In this document: one piece after another, positions 34,096 through 42,454 of the stretch
Layout: every line of letters begins with the position of its first letter
Numbering within the stretch: the stretch's first letter is position 1
Source of the DNA: Microcaldota archaeon
GTDB lineage: Archaea; Micrarchaeota; Micrarchaeia; Norongarragalinales; Norongarragalinaceae
NCBI GenBank assembly: GCA_016188965.1
Contig: JACPGT010000010.1
Span: 47,468-111,467 of the forward strand
Length of the DNA stretch: 64,000 nt
Reading direction: 5' to 3'
The notes under the pieces: generated by a model
The model's input: only the letters and a program-made list of their open reading frames with translations
Told to the model about the DNA's origin: nothing
Databases searched by the model: none
Position numbers and translations under genes: made by a program

Positions 34096-34407
34096 ATGCA
34101 ACTCCGCCTTCCAGTGCGGGAATGGATTCGAAAGCACTTAGCGGAAGCCTCGATTCCGGAAGAAAAAATGGACGCGCACGAGCATGGCGTTTGGACCTTC
34201 CTGGACCGGAAGGCACCGTTCACACTGGAGGAAAAATTCGAACCAATCACGGAAGAACAATTCGTGCAAAAGTACGGCCGGCACGTGGTCCATTACCTTC
34301 AATTGACCCGTAAGGGAAAAGTGGCGTTTGACGAAAAACCGCCAATAAAAACTCAAGTCGAGAACCAACGCTGGTTCGGAATCGACGGCGACACGCCAAG
34401 GAACTGA
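34096..34407 (+). CDS. Hypothetical soluble protein, 103 residues
   Basis: Charged, no membrane span, no Cys. It starts four bases after the SmAP stop and ends 10 bases before the HIT gene, so lies in one transcript with them. In many archaea the SmAP gene is followed by ribosomal protein L37e; this protein is not L37e (no zinc cysteines). Family not recognised. Confidence 0.55.
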   Translation: MQLRLPVREWIRKHLAEASIPEEKMDAHEHGVWTFLDRKAPFTLEEKFEPITEEQFVQKYGRHVVHYLQLTRKGKVAFDEKPPIKTQVENQRWFGIDGDTPRN

Positions 34408-34417
34408 AGCCAACCCA

Positions 34418-34780
34418 ATGCCCTGCCTCTTCTGCACGCTCAAGGAAAACCAAGCCGCATACGTCTGCGACAACGCGCACTGGTACGTGATTCCCGACAA
34501 GTTCCCCGCCTCGCCCGGCCACGCCCTAATCATCCTCAAAACCCACAAGGAATCCGCATTCGACTTGGACGCCACGGAATGGTCCGCTTTGCAGGACGCC
34601 TTGACAAAAGCCAAAAAATCGCTGGACGCCAGCCACAAACCCGATGCCTACAACGTGGGCATCAACGACGGCAAATCCGCCGGACGCATGATCGACCACG
34701 TCCACGTCCACCTCATCCCGCGGTACGCTTCGGCACCGACAAAAGGCGGGATTGAGGCACTGCTGAAAGACAAGAAGTAA
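34418..34780 (+). CDS. HIT-family nucleotide hydrolase
   Basis: The 120-residue protein shows the histidine triad HVHVHLIPR (residues about 93-101) and the N-terminal MPCLFC with two cysteines typical of HIT proteins. Members hydrolyse AMP-linked substrates such as adenylated intermediates. Length and motif order are normal. It closes the forward gene run before the convergent TraB-like gene. Confidence 0.92.
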   Translation: MPCLFCTLKENQAAYVCDNAHWYVIPDKFPASPGHALIILKTHKESAFDLDATEWSALQDALTKAKKSLDASHKPDAYNVGINDGKSAGRMIDHVHVHLIPRYASAPTKGGIEALLKDKK

Positions 34781-34796
34781 TTGAGAAAAAAGCAGG

Positions 34797-35699
34797 TTAG
34801 CGTACAGTCTTAAACGATTCTTTGAGTCTGCGCACAAAAGTCGAGTCAAAACCCATTTCACGGGCCATTTTTGCCCCGCCCATCACGGGCTTCGGATTTT
34901 CAAAGCCCAGGAATATGATGCGCTTGGCCCGGATGTGTCCCGCATAATCTCGGATGTCGTCAGCGTGCGCGCCGCCCATAATGGCGGCATCAAGTGGCAG
35001 CGCGTTTTTGAGCATGGTTTTGCTTCGAAGCACGTCAACCACATAACCTTTGCGTTGGGTCTGGCGCGCTTTTTCCTTGAGTTTTTCATGTTCCGCCCGT
35101 AATTCATCCAACACCCGTTTGCCATCTCCGGAAAGTACGAACCCCGCAGGTGTCAGGATGGAACGGTTTGGAACATAAAGACCGCCGCGGGAACCATACG
35201 GCGAGAATACCTGCTCAAGCATCCGATGTTCGATCTCGTGGTACTTATCGTGGGCCTCCAATGCCTGTTCACGGGCAAGCTTATCGTAGTGGACGCTCTT
35301 TTGAAGAGCCATTTCACTCTCAATCGGCACGGCTTCAGCACCCTTGGCTTCAATGGCTTTCCGAACCGCTTCGACAAACTCAAACATTTCCCGCGGAATG
35401 TACCGCCCGGTTTCGAATGAGACGACTTTCAAAGGGCTTTCAGAACCCCGTAAATGCTTGGGCAGAATAATTTTGCCTCCTTGTTGTTCCTCAAGCCACT
35501 CATCATGCAAATATGGGTCTTCGTACTGTATTCCCTCAAGGCCAACCCGCATTCCAGGCTTTACGTTTTTATTGACCCAATCCAACGTAGCTTGGTAGCT
35601 GGGATGATCAGAAATATGGGCAACGCCAGCGATAATCAGACGCTTTCGAATGGGCTCCACGAACGAGGGTAGTGCCGCAACGTTATTAATGATTTTCAA
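34797..35699 (-). CDS. TraB-like hydrolase candidate
   Basis: The 300-residue protein shares scattered features with TraB/ChaN-like folds: an N-terminal IAGVAHISDH, GLEGIQYEDPY and a late IMGGAHADDIRDYAG. The repeated His-containing strands could form a metal site. Family assignment is weak. It appears less GC-rich than its neighbours, which may mean recent transfer. Its start overlaps the serB stop by four bases, so it is the last gene of the serine operon. Confidence 0.45.
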   Translation of the reverse strand: MKIINNVAALPSFVEPIRKRLIIAGVAHISDHPSYQATLDWVNKNVKPGMRVGLEGIQYEDPYLHDEWLEEQQGGKIILPKHLRGSESPLKVVSFETGRYIPREMFEFVEAVRKAIEAKGAEAVPIESEMALQKSVHYDKLAREQALEAHDKYHEIEHRMLEQVFSPYGSRGGLYVPNRSILTPAGFVLSGDGKRVLDELRAEHEKLKEKARQTQRKGYVVDVLRSKTMLKNALPLDAAIMGGAHADDIRDYAGHIRAKRIIFLGFENPKPVMGGAKMAREMGFDSTFVRRLKESFKTVR

Positions 35700-36352
35700 A
35701 TAGACCTATGTGCGATAAGACGCCGGAAAAAATGCTTCTCCAGATGCGGCACCAGTTCACCCAGATCCTCCGCGTCCAATGCCAACACCGCCTGCGTCTT
35801 CACGAAGTCTTTGGCGTTCAACGCCACGCTGAAGGCCGAACGCTTGAACATGGCCACGTCGGTCGAGCCGTCGCCGACGGAAACCGTGCGCTCCTTGGGA
35901 ATGCTGAATTTTTTCTGCAACGCCGCGAGTACGTCGCCCTTGTTGCTCGTGACCCGCACGACCACGTCGCCCGTCAGCCGGCCGTCTTCCAAAACCAGGT
36001 CGTTGGTGTGCACCGCGTCGAAGCGCTCGCGGTGGGGTAACCGGTCGACCATGCAGGCGAACGTGCCGCTGATGATCGCAATCTTGGCGTGTTTGGACTT
36101 GAGGTAAGCCACGAGTTTCTCGAATCCGGGACGGAAGCGCACGGCATCCGCCACGGCCTGCAAATCCGCTTCGGTCAAACCGGAGAGGGCCGCCACGCGC
36201 CGACGCAGGCTTTCCTCGTACGGAATAACGCCTGCCATGGCGGCCTGCGTGATGGCCGCGACTTCCGCACCCTTGCCGGCCCGCACGGCCAACTCGTCGA
36301 TGATTTCCTGCTCGATCAACGTCGAGTCAAAATCGAAAGCAACCAAGTACAT
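35696..36352 (-). CDS. serB: Phosphoserine phosphatase
   Basis: The 218-residue HAD enzyme performs the last step of serine synthesis. It has DFDST (residues 7-11, nucleophile Asp7), the SGTF motif in IAIISGTFACM, Lys in TSNKGDV and GDGSTD. A cap insert of about 60 residues follows the nucleophile, as in SerB. It follows serA after 30 bases and overlaps the TraB-like gene. Confidence 0.93.
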   Translation of the reverse strand: MYLVAFDFDSTLIEQEIIDELAVRAGKGAEVAAITQAAMAGVIPYEESLRRRVAALSGLTEADLQAVADAVRFRPGFEKLVAYLKSKHAKIAIISGTFACMVDRLPHRERFDAVHTNDLVLEDGRLTGDVVVRVTSNKGDVLAALQKKFSIPKERTVSVGDGSTDVAMFKRSAFSVALNAKDFVKTQAVLALDAEDLGELVPHLEKHFFRRLIAHRSI

Positions 36353-36382
36353 GTTTTTCGCCTCAAGTGGAATTTGCGCGAA

Positions 36383-37378
36383 TCATGCTGAAACGGCGAG
36401 AGCCGAATCGGCCTTCAGTTCCGGCTTGTTGACGGCGTACGCCGCCGGCTTGCCTTGCAACACCAAGAGCATCTGTTCGGCGGCCTGGACCGCGACTTTC
36501 TCCTGCGCATCCGATGTTGACGCGCCCAAATGCGGAGTGGCCACGACGTTGCCATGCGCGACCAACTGGGCAGCGGTGGAATCCGGCGAGTAGGGCTCTT
36601 TTTCGAACACATCGATGCCGGCGGCGGACACTTGCCCCGAATTCAGCGCATCCAGGAGCGCCGGCTCATCCACCACGCCTCCGCGTGCCGCGTTGAGCAA
36701 GACGACACCTTTTTTCATGGCCGCGAATTGAACGTTCCCGATGAGGCCGCGCGTGGCATCCGTCAGTGGCACGTGGACGGACACGACGTCGCTTTGGGCG
36801 AATAAGGCGTCCAGCTCGACTTTCTGCACGCCCATGCGGTCGGCCTGCTCGACCGTGATGAACGGATCGTACGCCAGAACGCGGGCGCCAAAGCCGTTCA
36901 AAATGCGGGCTACGACCTTGCCCACGGAGCCAAGGCCCACTAATCCGACGACTTTGCCAGCAATCTCGATGCCTTTGAATTGTTCGCGCTTCCACTCGCC
37001 GACCTTGATCGAAGCGTTTGCTTGCGGCACTTTGCGCACCGCCGCCATCAACAGCGCGATGGTCATTTCGGCGGCGGACGTTGCGTTGCCTCCCGGCGCG
37101 TTCACTACCCAGATTCCCCGGCGCGTCGCCTCGGAAACGTCCACGTTGTCCACGCCCGAACCCGCACGGGCCACGACCTTTAGTTTCAAGCCCGCGGCCA
37201 GCACATCGGACGTGACCTGCGTGCCGCTGCGCACCATCAAGCCGTCCGCTTGCGAAACCGCGGCCAGCAACGCGTCGCCTTTGAGGCCGTACGCTTCCTG
37301 GACGTCGGCATGTTGCCGCAACATGGCCAAACCGGCGGGGCCGATCTTGTCGGTGACGAGGATGTTCAAACGGTTCAT
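36383..37378 (-). CDS. serA: D-3-phosphoglycerate dehydrogenase
   Basis: The enzyme oxidises 3-phosphoglycerate to start serine synthesis. The ATG at 37378 (331 residues) overlaps the aminotransferase end as ATGA; the frame to 37441 is rejected. The NAD motif is in GLVGLGSVGKVVA. Catalytic Arg, Glu and His lie in NAARGGVVDE, DVFEKEP and TPHLGAST. The C-terminal ACT domain of the long bacterial form is absent, so direct serine feedback is unlikely. Confidence 0.94.
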   Translation of the reverse strand: MNRLNILVTDKIGPAGLAMLRQHADVQEAYGLKGDALLAAVSQADGLMVRSGTQVTSDVLAAGLKLKVVARAGSGVDNVDVSEATRRGIWVVNAPGGNATSAAEMTIALLMAAVRKVPQANASIKVGEWKREQFKGIEIAGKVVGLVGLGSVGKVVARILNGFGARVLAYDPFITVEQADRMGVQKVELDALFAQSDVVSVHVPLTDATRGLIGNVQFAAMKKGVVLLNAARGGVVDEPALLDALNSGQVSAAGIDVFEKEPYSPDSTAAQLVAHGNVVATPHLGASTSDAQEKVAVQAAEQMLLVLQGKPAAYAVNKPELKADSALAVSA

Positions 37379-38469
37379 GCGACGGCCACCTCCGGTTGCA
37401 AGTTCAAATTCTGGACGGCATTGCGCAAAGCGGCCGTACAAGCGGAAATGTTGCGCACCTCCTCGGGGCCGATGGTGGCGATGCGCAGCATCTTACCTTT
37501 CCACTTTCCTTGGCCGCCGGCAATCTGTACGCCGTTTGCCGCCATGGCCTTCTTGATAATTTCCACATTGGCGTCACCCGGCAGGAACGCTGTGATGGTT
37601 TGAGATTCAAACCCGCTTTCGGCAAACAAATCAAAGCCGCTTTCCTTCACCGCGTTGCGGGCATCCAAGGCGGCTTGTTCGTGCAATGCCCAGCGCGTCT
37701 GCAAGCCGTCCGCCTCTAATTCCCGCAAAGCTTGGCGCAGGCCGTAGAACGTCGGCAAGGACGGCGTGTACGGAGTTTCATTGCGAAGGTGGAACTTCTT
37801 GTACGTCTTGAGGTTCAATCCGTACGTCGGAATGCGCGGTTGCGCCTCGATGTGCGCCATCGCCGCTTCATTGAGAGCGACGAACGCGAGGCCCGGAGGC
37901 GCGCAGAGGCTCTTCTGCGAAGCCGACGTGCAAGCGTCGACGCCCCAACCATCCATATCCAACTCGATGCCGCCCAGCGAGCTGACGGCGTCCACGAGGA
38001 CTTTGGCTCCTTTCTGTTTGACGTACGCGGCGATTCCTTTGACGTCGTTGGTCACGCCCGTGGCCGTCTCGTTGTGCACCAGACAAACCCAGTCAAGCGC
38101 GTGGGCGTCGATAGCGTCCTTGACCCGCTCGACATTGAGGCCCTTGCCGTCCTCGACCGTGAAAATTTGGGCGTCCGGGTTGTACACCTTAGCCGCCTGG
38201 TAGAAGCGGTCGCCGAATTCGCCGTTCACCAAGAACAACGCGTTGGTGTTGGGCAGCAGGTTCGCCACGGCCGCCTCGTTGGCCAGAGTGCCGGAGCCCG
38301 TGATGGAAAAAACATAGCCTTTAGTCTGAAAGACGCGCTGCAGCCGCTGCGTGCACTCCGCGTAAAGCTCGCGGAACAAGCCGGAACGGTGGGACACCAT
38401 CGGGCCTGTGCACGCGTCCTGTGTCTGCTTTGTGACGGGAACCGGACCGGGAACGAACCACTGTGCCAT
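37375..38469 (-). CDS. Class V aminotransferase, likely serving as phosphoserine aminotransferase
   Basis: About 364 residues from the ATG at 38469. The PLP-binding Lys lies in TSASQKSLCAPPG, with the upstream DAVSSLGG Asp motif. The sequence is closest to the alanine-glyoxylate/serine-pyruvate aminotransferase group rather than classical SerC. Its ATGA overlap with serA, followed by serB, indicates that it makes phosphoserine from phosphohydroxypyruvate in this archaeon, as shown for related archaeal enzymes. First gene of the operon, divergent from an Lrp-type regulator. Confidence 0.88.
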   Translation of the reverse strand: MAQWFVPGPVPVTKQTQDACTGPMVSHRSGLFRELYAECTQRLQRVFQTKGYVFSITGSGTLANEAAVANLLPNTNALFLVNGEFGDRFYQAAKVYNPDAQIFTVEDGKGLNVERVKDAIDAHALDWVCLVHNETATGVTNDVKGIAAYVKQKGAKVLVDAVSSLGGIELDMDGWGVDACTSASQKSLCAPPGLAFVALNEAAMAHIEAQPRIPTYGLNLKTYKKFHLRNETPYTPSLPTFYGLRQALRELEADGLQTRWALHEQAALDARNAVKESGFDLFAESGFESQTITAFLPGDANVEIIKKAMAANGVQIAGGQGKWKGKMLRIATIGPEEVRNISACTAALRNAVQNLNLQPEVAVA

Positions 38470-38599
38470 GAAGAAACAACCCCCTTGAGTCTGATACGCA
38501 AACCTCACAAACGGACCTATTAAGCGTAACCTGAAAAAACCGGAGCAAATGGATTAAAAAAGCCAAAATATATGGATAAAACGGAGTGAAAAAACCACT
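38470..38599. promoter_or_regulatory. Serine operon/Lrp divergent control region
   Basis: The 130-base gap between the two divergent genes contains a TATA-like cttaata (minus, about 38519-38525) for the operon. Two copies of atggat-n-aaaa lie at 38549-38559 and 38572-38582, 23 bases apart, and a third is inside the regulator's first codons at 38612-38622. The spacing of about two helical turns fits repeated operator half-sites for a dimeric Lrp-type protein. Confidence 0.5.
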
Positions 38600-39076
38600 A
38601 TGATTGAAAAAATGGATGAAAAAGCGAAGACGGAAATCGACGGCAAGGACCGCGCTATCTTAGCGGAACTGCGCCGCGACGGCGGACTGTCCGAGCAGAA
38701 GCTGGCCAAGAAGACGGGCATCCCGATGACGACGGTGCACAACCGTCTGGCCCGGCTGAAGCAAAGCGGTGTCATCACGCAGTACACGGTGCGCTTGGAC
38801 TTTGCCAAATTGGGACAGCCCATCACGGCATACGTCTTGGTCCGCGCGGCGCCTCAAGCCGATCAGAAGGCCTTGATGGAGCACATCGCACGCTTGCCGA
38901 ACATCTTCGAAGTGGCCATGGTGACGGGCGAATTCGACTTGATGGTCAAGGCGCGCGTGTCCAGCATGCAGGCCCTCAACGAGCTGATTGTCCAACACCT
39001 CCGAAAGCAGAAGGCCGTCAGCGAAACGCGCACCATGATTTCTTACGAGACGAAGGAATTGAGTGGGATGGGATAA
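38600..39076 (+). CDS. Lrp/AsnC-family transcription regulator
   Basis: The 158-residue protein has an N-terminal helix-turn-helix (about residues 15-60: DRAILAELRRDGGLSEQKLAKK then TTVHNRLARLKQSG) and a C-terminal RAM (ACT-like) domain that binds amino acids. Members sense leucine, lysine or other amino acids. It lies divergent from the serine operon, so it probably regulates it and itself. The next gene follows two bases after the stop. Confidence 0.9.
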   Translation: MIEKMDEKAKTEIDGKDRAILAELRRDGGLSEQKLAKKTGIPMTTVHNRLARLKQSGVITQYTVRLDFAKLGQPITAYVLVRAAPQADQKALMEHIARLPNIFEVAMVTGEFDLMVKARVSSMQALNELIVQHLRKQKAVSETRTMISYETKELSGMG

Positions 39077-39078
39077 AA

Positions 39079-39504
39079 GTGCAGGAAAAACAAGTGAAGC
39101 TCGAAGACGGAAAAGCAGTCAGGACTAATGATGTGAGCGCCAAAACAAAATATCTCAATGATGCGTACCGCTTAAACCTAAAGCCGTTCCATGAAATAAC
39201 CGCTACGGGCAAGCTCATTGTAGCTGAATTGCACCCGCAAGACTTGCAAAAACCCGGTTTTACAATTCGGTGGGATGAAAATAGAGATACCATTGATGTC
39301 GATATTGAAAACGTCCAAGAGGACGTGAAATGGAAATTCAGGAATGAGGAGGAGGGCTACCGAGGTCACCACACCCAAAGAATCAAGAATACCAAGAATA
39401 GAATTTTTGAAGTTTATATCTCAATTCCAGAACAAAAGATTTTCGAAGGCGAAGTTACAATCACCCTGTTCAGAAAACTTCAACCACATTTACGCCCGCC
39501 CTGA
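39079..39504 (+). CDS. Hypothetical protein, AT-richer than neighbours
   Basis: The 141-residue soluble, acidic protein starts with GTG two bases after the Lrp stop. It looks beta-rich (KPGFTIRWDENRDTIDVDIEN). Base composition is clearly less GC-rich than the surrounding genes, suggesting a foreign origin. Its end overlaps the convergent methyltransferase gene by 35 bases. Family not recognised. Confidence 0.5.
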   Translation: MQEKQVKLEDGKAVRTNDVSAKTKYLNDAYRLNLKPFHEITATGKLIVAELHPQDLQKPGFTIRWDENRDTIDVDIENVQEDVKWKFRNEEEGYRGHHTQRIKNTKNRIFEVYISIPEQKIFEGEVTITLFRKLQPHLRPP

Positions 39505-40126
39505 ATATTACGAGTTGTTCAAAGAAAAATCCCTGTTTGCCGACTTCTTCGACTTTGAACTTTTTCTTTTCCAGTTTCCTTCTTGTCTGCTCGTTGCCGG
39601 AAATTCCATCTTTGGCGCTGACTGAACTGTTCAAAAGAAGCAATTGGCCTTTAGCCGCCAAAAAGCGGTCGAAATCCTTGAGAAAACGGTCAAGCACCTT
39701 GCGCCCATCGGAGCCGCCGTCGTACGCGGCATTCTCATGGCCTTCGATCTTTTCCGCCTTTTCGGTGGGCAAGTAAGGCGGGTTGAAGCAAATCGTGTCG
39801 AATTTCTGGCCGTTCAAGGCGGCGAACAAATCCGTTTGGACAAACGAGTATTTTTTTTTCAAATCGTTTTCCTTCGCATTTACTTCCGCCAACTTCAAAG
39901 GATCCGGGTTCACGTCGGCAAAGACGATTTCCGTCACGGCCGAGTTTTGACTGGCGGCAAGTCCTGCAATGCCGGTGCCGCAACCCAAGTCCAAGATGCG
40001 GCCTTTCGCGTGCACGCGTGCGGCTTCCGCCAGCAAGAAGGAATCCTCGTGGGGCACGTATACGGATGCCGCGGTGCGCAAGCGCAAGCCGGAGAATTCA
40101 ATGATTTCAGGATTCGAAAACGTCAT
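39470..40126 (-). CDS. HemK/Mtq2-type protein glutamine methyltransferase
   Basis: The SAM-dependent enzyme has about 218 residues from the ATG at 40126. It shows the SAM loop ILDLGCGTGIAGLAA, VNPDP and the signature NPPYLP, the mark of N5-glutamine methyltransferases acting on translation release factors. The archaeal Mtq2-like form lacks the N-terminal domain of bacterial PrmC, as here. Probable target is the GGQ motif of aRF1. Confidence 0.88.
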   Translation of the reverse strand: MTFSNPEIIEFSGLRLRTAASVYVPHEDSFLLAEAARVHAKGRILDLGCGTGIAGLAASQNSAVTEIVFADVNPDPLKLAEVNAKENDLKKKYSFVQTDLFAALNGQKFDTICFNPPYLPTEKAEKIEGHENAAYDGGSDGRKVLDRFLKDFDRFLAAKGQLLLLNSSVSAKDGISGNEQTRRKLEKKKFKVEEVGKQGFFFEQLVIFRAGVNVVEVF

Positions 40127-40213
40127 GGGAAGGAACAACAAAAACGGCAGAATGTCGTAAATGAACGAAGGAAAAAGGCAGTCGGACGTTTGCCGTTCCG
40201 CCAAGTGGGAAAA

Positions 40214-42301
40214 CTAAGTCTTGGCCGTGCTTTCCGTGAACTTTTCCAGGCTTTCCTTGCGCAGCATGAACGCGACGGCCACCAAGATGAGCATGAGCAC
40301 GACGAGGATGAGAAGCAAGCCGTTGATTTCCAAGCGGTTCGGTTGGACATCTGGCACGCCGACTCCGCGGCTGGACGTGCCGTCCGCCGCGCGGGCCTGC
40401 ACCACCAGCGGCTGGACGGCCAAGGCCTGGAAGGCCAGGACGCGCTGCTCGCCAGGTGCAAGCGTGCCGACGGATTGCGTGTTGCCGCCGGCGGACACGT
40501 CGACCCCGCTTAAAGGTTTCAAGCCGTTGTTGTAGACGACGACGGTGAATGCCAGGTTGTCGCCGGAGCGCTGCACGTTCGTCACGGCCACATCCAAGTG
40601 CGAAGGCGCTTCCGTCACCTTGAGCGCGAGGGTGGCTTTGGTGCGTTCGCCTTGCGCGCTTTGGGCCGTGACCTGGAACGGTACGCTCTGGCTGCGCGTC
40701 TCGACCGGGACGGTGAACAGCACGTCGTAGTAAGCCGTTTTGGTGGCCACGATGTTCTGCGATTCCGTCTGGATGCGGTACCAATTGGACGGGAGGCCGT
40801 CGATGCGGATGGTCACGTTCTGCTGCGTGCGTGCATCCTGGTTGGTGACGCCGATGCGGCCGTTGTACGGCACGCCACCGTAAACGGCAGGCGAGGCAAG
40901 CTCTATTTTCAGGAAGCTCTTGCCCGGCTGCAAACTGGAAACGACGTTCACGTACGTGTTCAACGATTGGCGGATGCGGCCGTCGGAAACCTCAATGGGC
41001 AATTTGCGCTCGCCCAAGGGAGTCAGTCGAGTCGTGGACACCAAGACTCGGACGGTCTTGGCCTGGCCCGGCGAGAGCGTGAAGGAGGCCTCCGGCACAC
41101 GGAAGTCAAACCCGGACGGCGGCGTGGCCGAAACGGTGTAGATGGAGACGGCAGTGCCGTTGTTGCGGACGGTGAAGTTGATCTCCCCGGCTTCCGCGCG
41201 GGTAAGGGTGTACGAATCGGGCGCAAAGAGGACGAAGCTGCGTTGCGCGTTGACCACGAAGCACACGGGTTTTTCAAAAATGACCCAGTCCAAGTACTTC
41301 GCCCGCAGGATGGCCGAATACTTGTCCAACACCATGCTAGACGGCGGCTGGATGGTCCAGGTCAGTTGCTGCGCATCCCCGGGCGCGATTTCCAGCCGGG
41401 TCGCGTCCAGGCGGGAAGCGTCGGCGATGGCCTGGCCGCCGACGAGTTCGAAGTCAAAAGGCCCGGCGATTTCACCACCATTACGCAAGCGGAAGACGTA
41501 GTCCGTCTTTTCCTTGTGCCGGACCAGGAGGCAGGACAGCGGCTCGTTCTGAAGAGTCAATTGCAGCTTGTCGGAAAACACGAAAAGCGGGCGGCGGACG
41601 GCGTAGGAGAACTCGCAGCAACCCGAGCCGTCAAACGCATCCACCGTGAACAACAACTCGTACGTGCCGCGAGGCGTGCCGGCGGGGACGTTGACTTTGA
41701 CCGTGACGGTCTTCTCGCTTCGGGCCGGAATGTCCACATCGACCGCTTCCAAATCCGTGGTGGAACGAAGCGGGCTGACGACTTTGAGCCGGGCGTAACC
41801 CAGCGAGGCCTGGTTGTTGCGGATGGTGACTTGGTACGACGCGGCCTGGCCGGGGCGTGCCGACGCGTTGCCTTCTGGAAAGACCTGGACGATGAACGCC
41901 GGCATCGCGGCATTGGAAGCCGAGTTGACCGCTAAGTTGTAATCCAACGTCTGGCAGGCGTTGTTCTCGGCAGACAAATGGAGCTGGAAGGAGTGGTTGC
42001 CCGCACGATTGGCGTCGACCACGAGCGTGAACGTCTTGGTCTGTGACGGCACCAAAACATCCTGGCTGGAGGGGGAGAACGAGCAGGTCAACCCGTCCGG
42101 ACACGTGCCGGAAAGCTGGATGAGTTGGTTGCTGAAGCCCAAATTCGTCAGAGTCAGCGGGAACGCGGCCTGTCCGCCTTGCGTCACGTTGGCCATGAAC
42201 AGACCGGAAACGTCCAGGAAAGGGCACGTGGCAGAAAGCAGGGACGCGAAGAAAAGCGTCGAAAAGAGGGCCAAAAACGGAGCGTGAAGCCTATTTCGCA
42301 T
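40214..42301 (-). CDS. Surface protein with repeated Ig-like domains and C-terminal anchor
   Basis: About 695 residues from the ATG at 42301; the frame to 42406 has no signal peptide. The protein begins with a signal peptide (about 1-24), continues with five or six beta-sandwich segments of the NEW3/CARDB type (motifs such as VTIRNNQASLGYA and FTVRNNGTAVSIYTV) and ends in a membrane helix before a charged tail. Few cysteines. A TATA box at 42325-42334 supports a leaderless start. Likely cell-envelope or adhesion role; no enzyme motif. Confidence 0.8.
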   Translation of the reverse strand: MRNRLHAPFLALFSTLFFASLLSATCPFLDVSGLFMANVTQGGQAAFPLTLTNLGFSNQLIQLSGTCPDGLTCSFSPSSQDVLVPSQTKTFTLVVDANRAGNHSFQLHLSAENNACQTLDYNLAVNSASNAAMPAFIVQVFPEGNASARPGQAASYQVTIRNNQASLGYARLKVVSPLRSTTDLEAVDVDIPARSEKTVTVKVNVPAGTPRGTYELLFTVDAFDGSGCCEFSYAVRRPLFVFSDKLQLTLQNEPLSCLLVRHKEKTDYVFRLRNGGEIAGPFDFELVGGQAIADASRLDATRLEIAPGDAQQLTWTIQPPSSMVLDKYSAILRAKYLDWVIFEKPVCFVVNAQRSFVLFAPDSYTLTRAEAGEINFTVRNNGTAVSIYTVSATPPSGFDFRVPEASFTLSPGQAKTVRVLVSTTRLTPLGERKLPIEVSDGRIRQSLNTYVNVVSSLQPGKSFLKIELASPAVYGGVPYNGRIGVTNQDARTQQNVTIRIDGLPSNWYRIQTESQNIVATKTAYYDVLFTVPVETRSQSVPFQVTAQSAQGERTKATLALKVTEAPSHLDVAVTNVQRSGDNLAFTVVVYNNGLKPLSGVDVSAGGNTQSVGTLAPGEQRVLAFQALAVQPLVVQARAADGTSSRGVGVPDVQPNRLEINGLLLILVVLMLILVAVAFMLRKESLEKFTESTAKT

Positions 42302-42324
42302 ACCGTCTATTAGGGCGTTTTTGG

Positions 42325-42334
42325 GTTTAAAAAC
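42325..42334 (-). promoter_or_regulatory. TATA box for the Ig-like surface protein
   Basis: gtttaaaaac (plus strand) is centred 28 bases upstream of the ATG at 42301. The rest of 42302-42454 holds no gene. Confidence 0.55.
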
Positions 42335-42454
42335 AAGGGGTTTCAGGCGGAATGGCGCTGTTGCGCAAATCGACTGAAGGGCGAGCAGTTGACGAAAAAA
42401 AGGCATGGCGGCCGAAAAATTAAAGCCGCTTGAAAAAGAACGGAAGAAAGGGCG

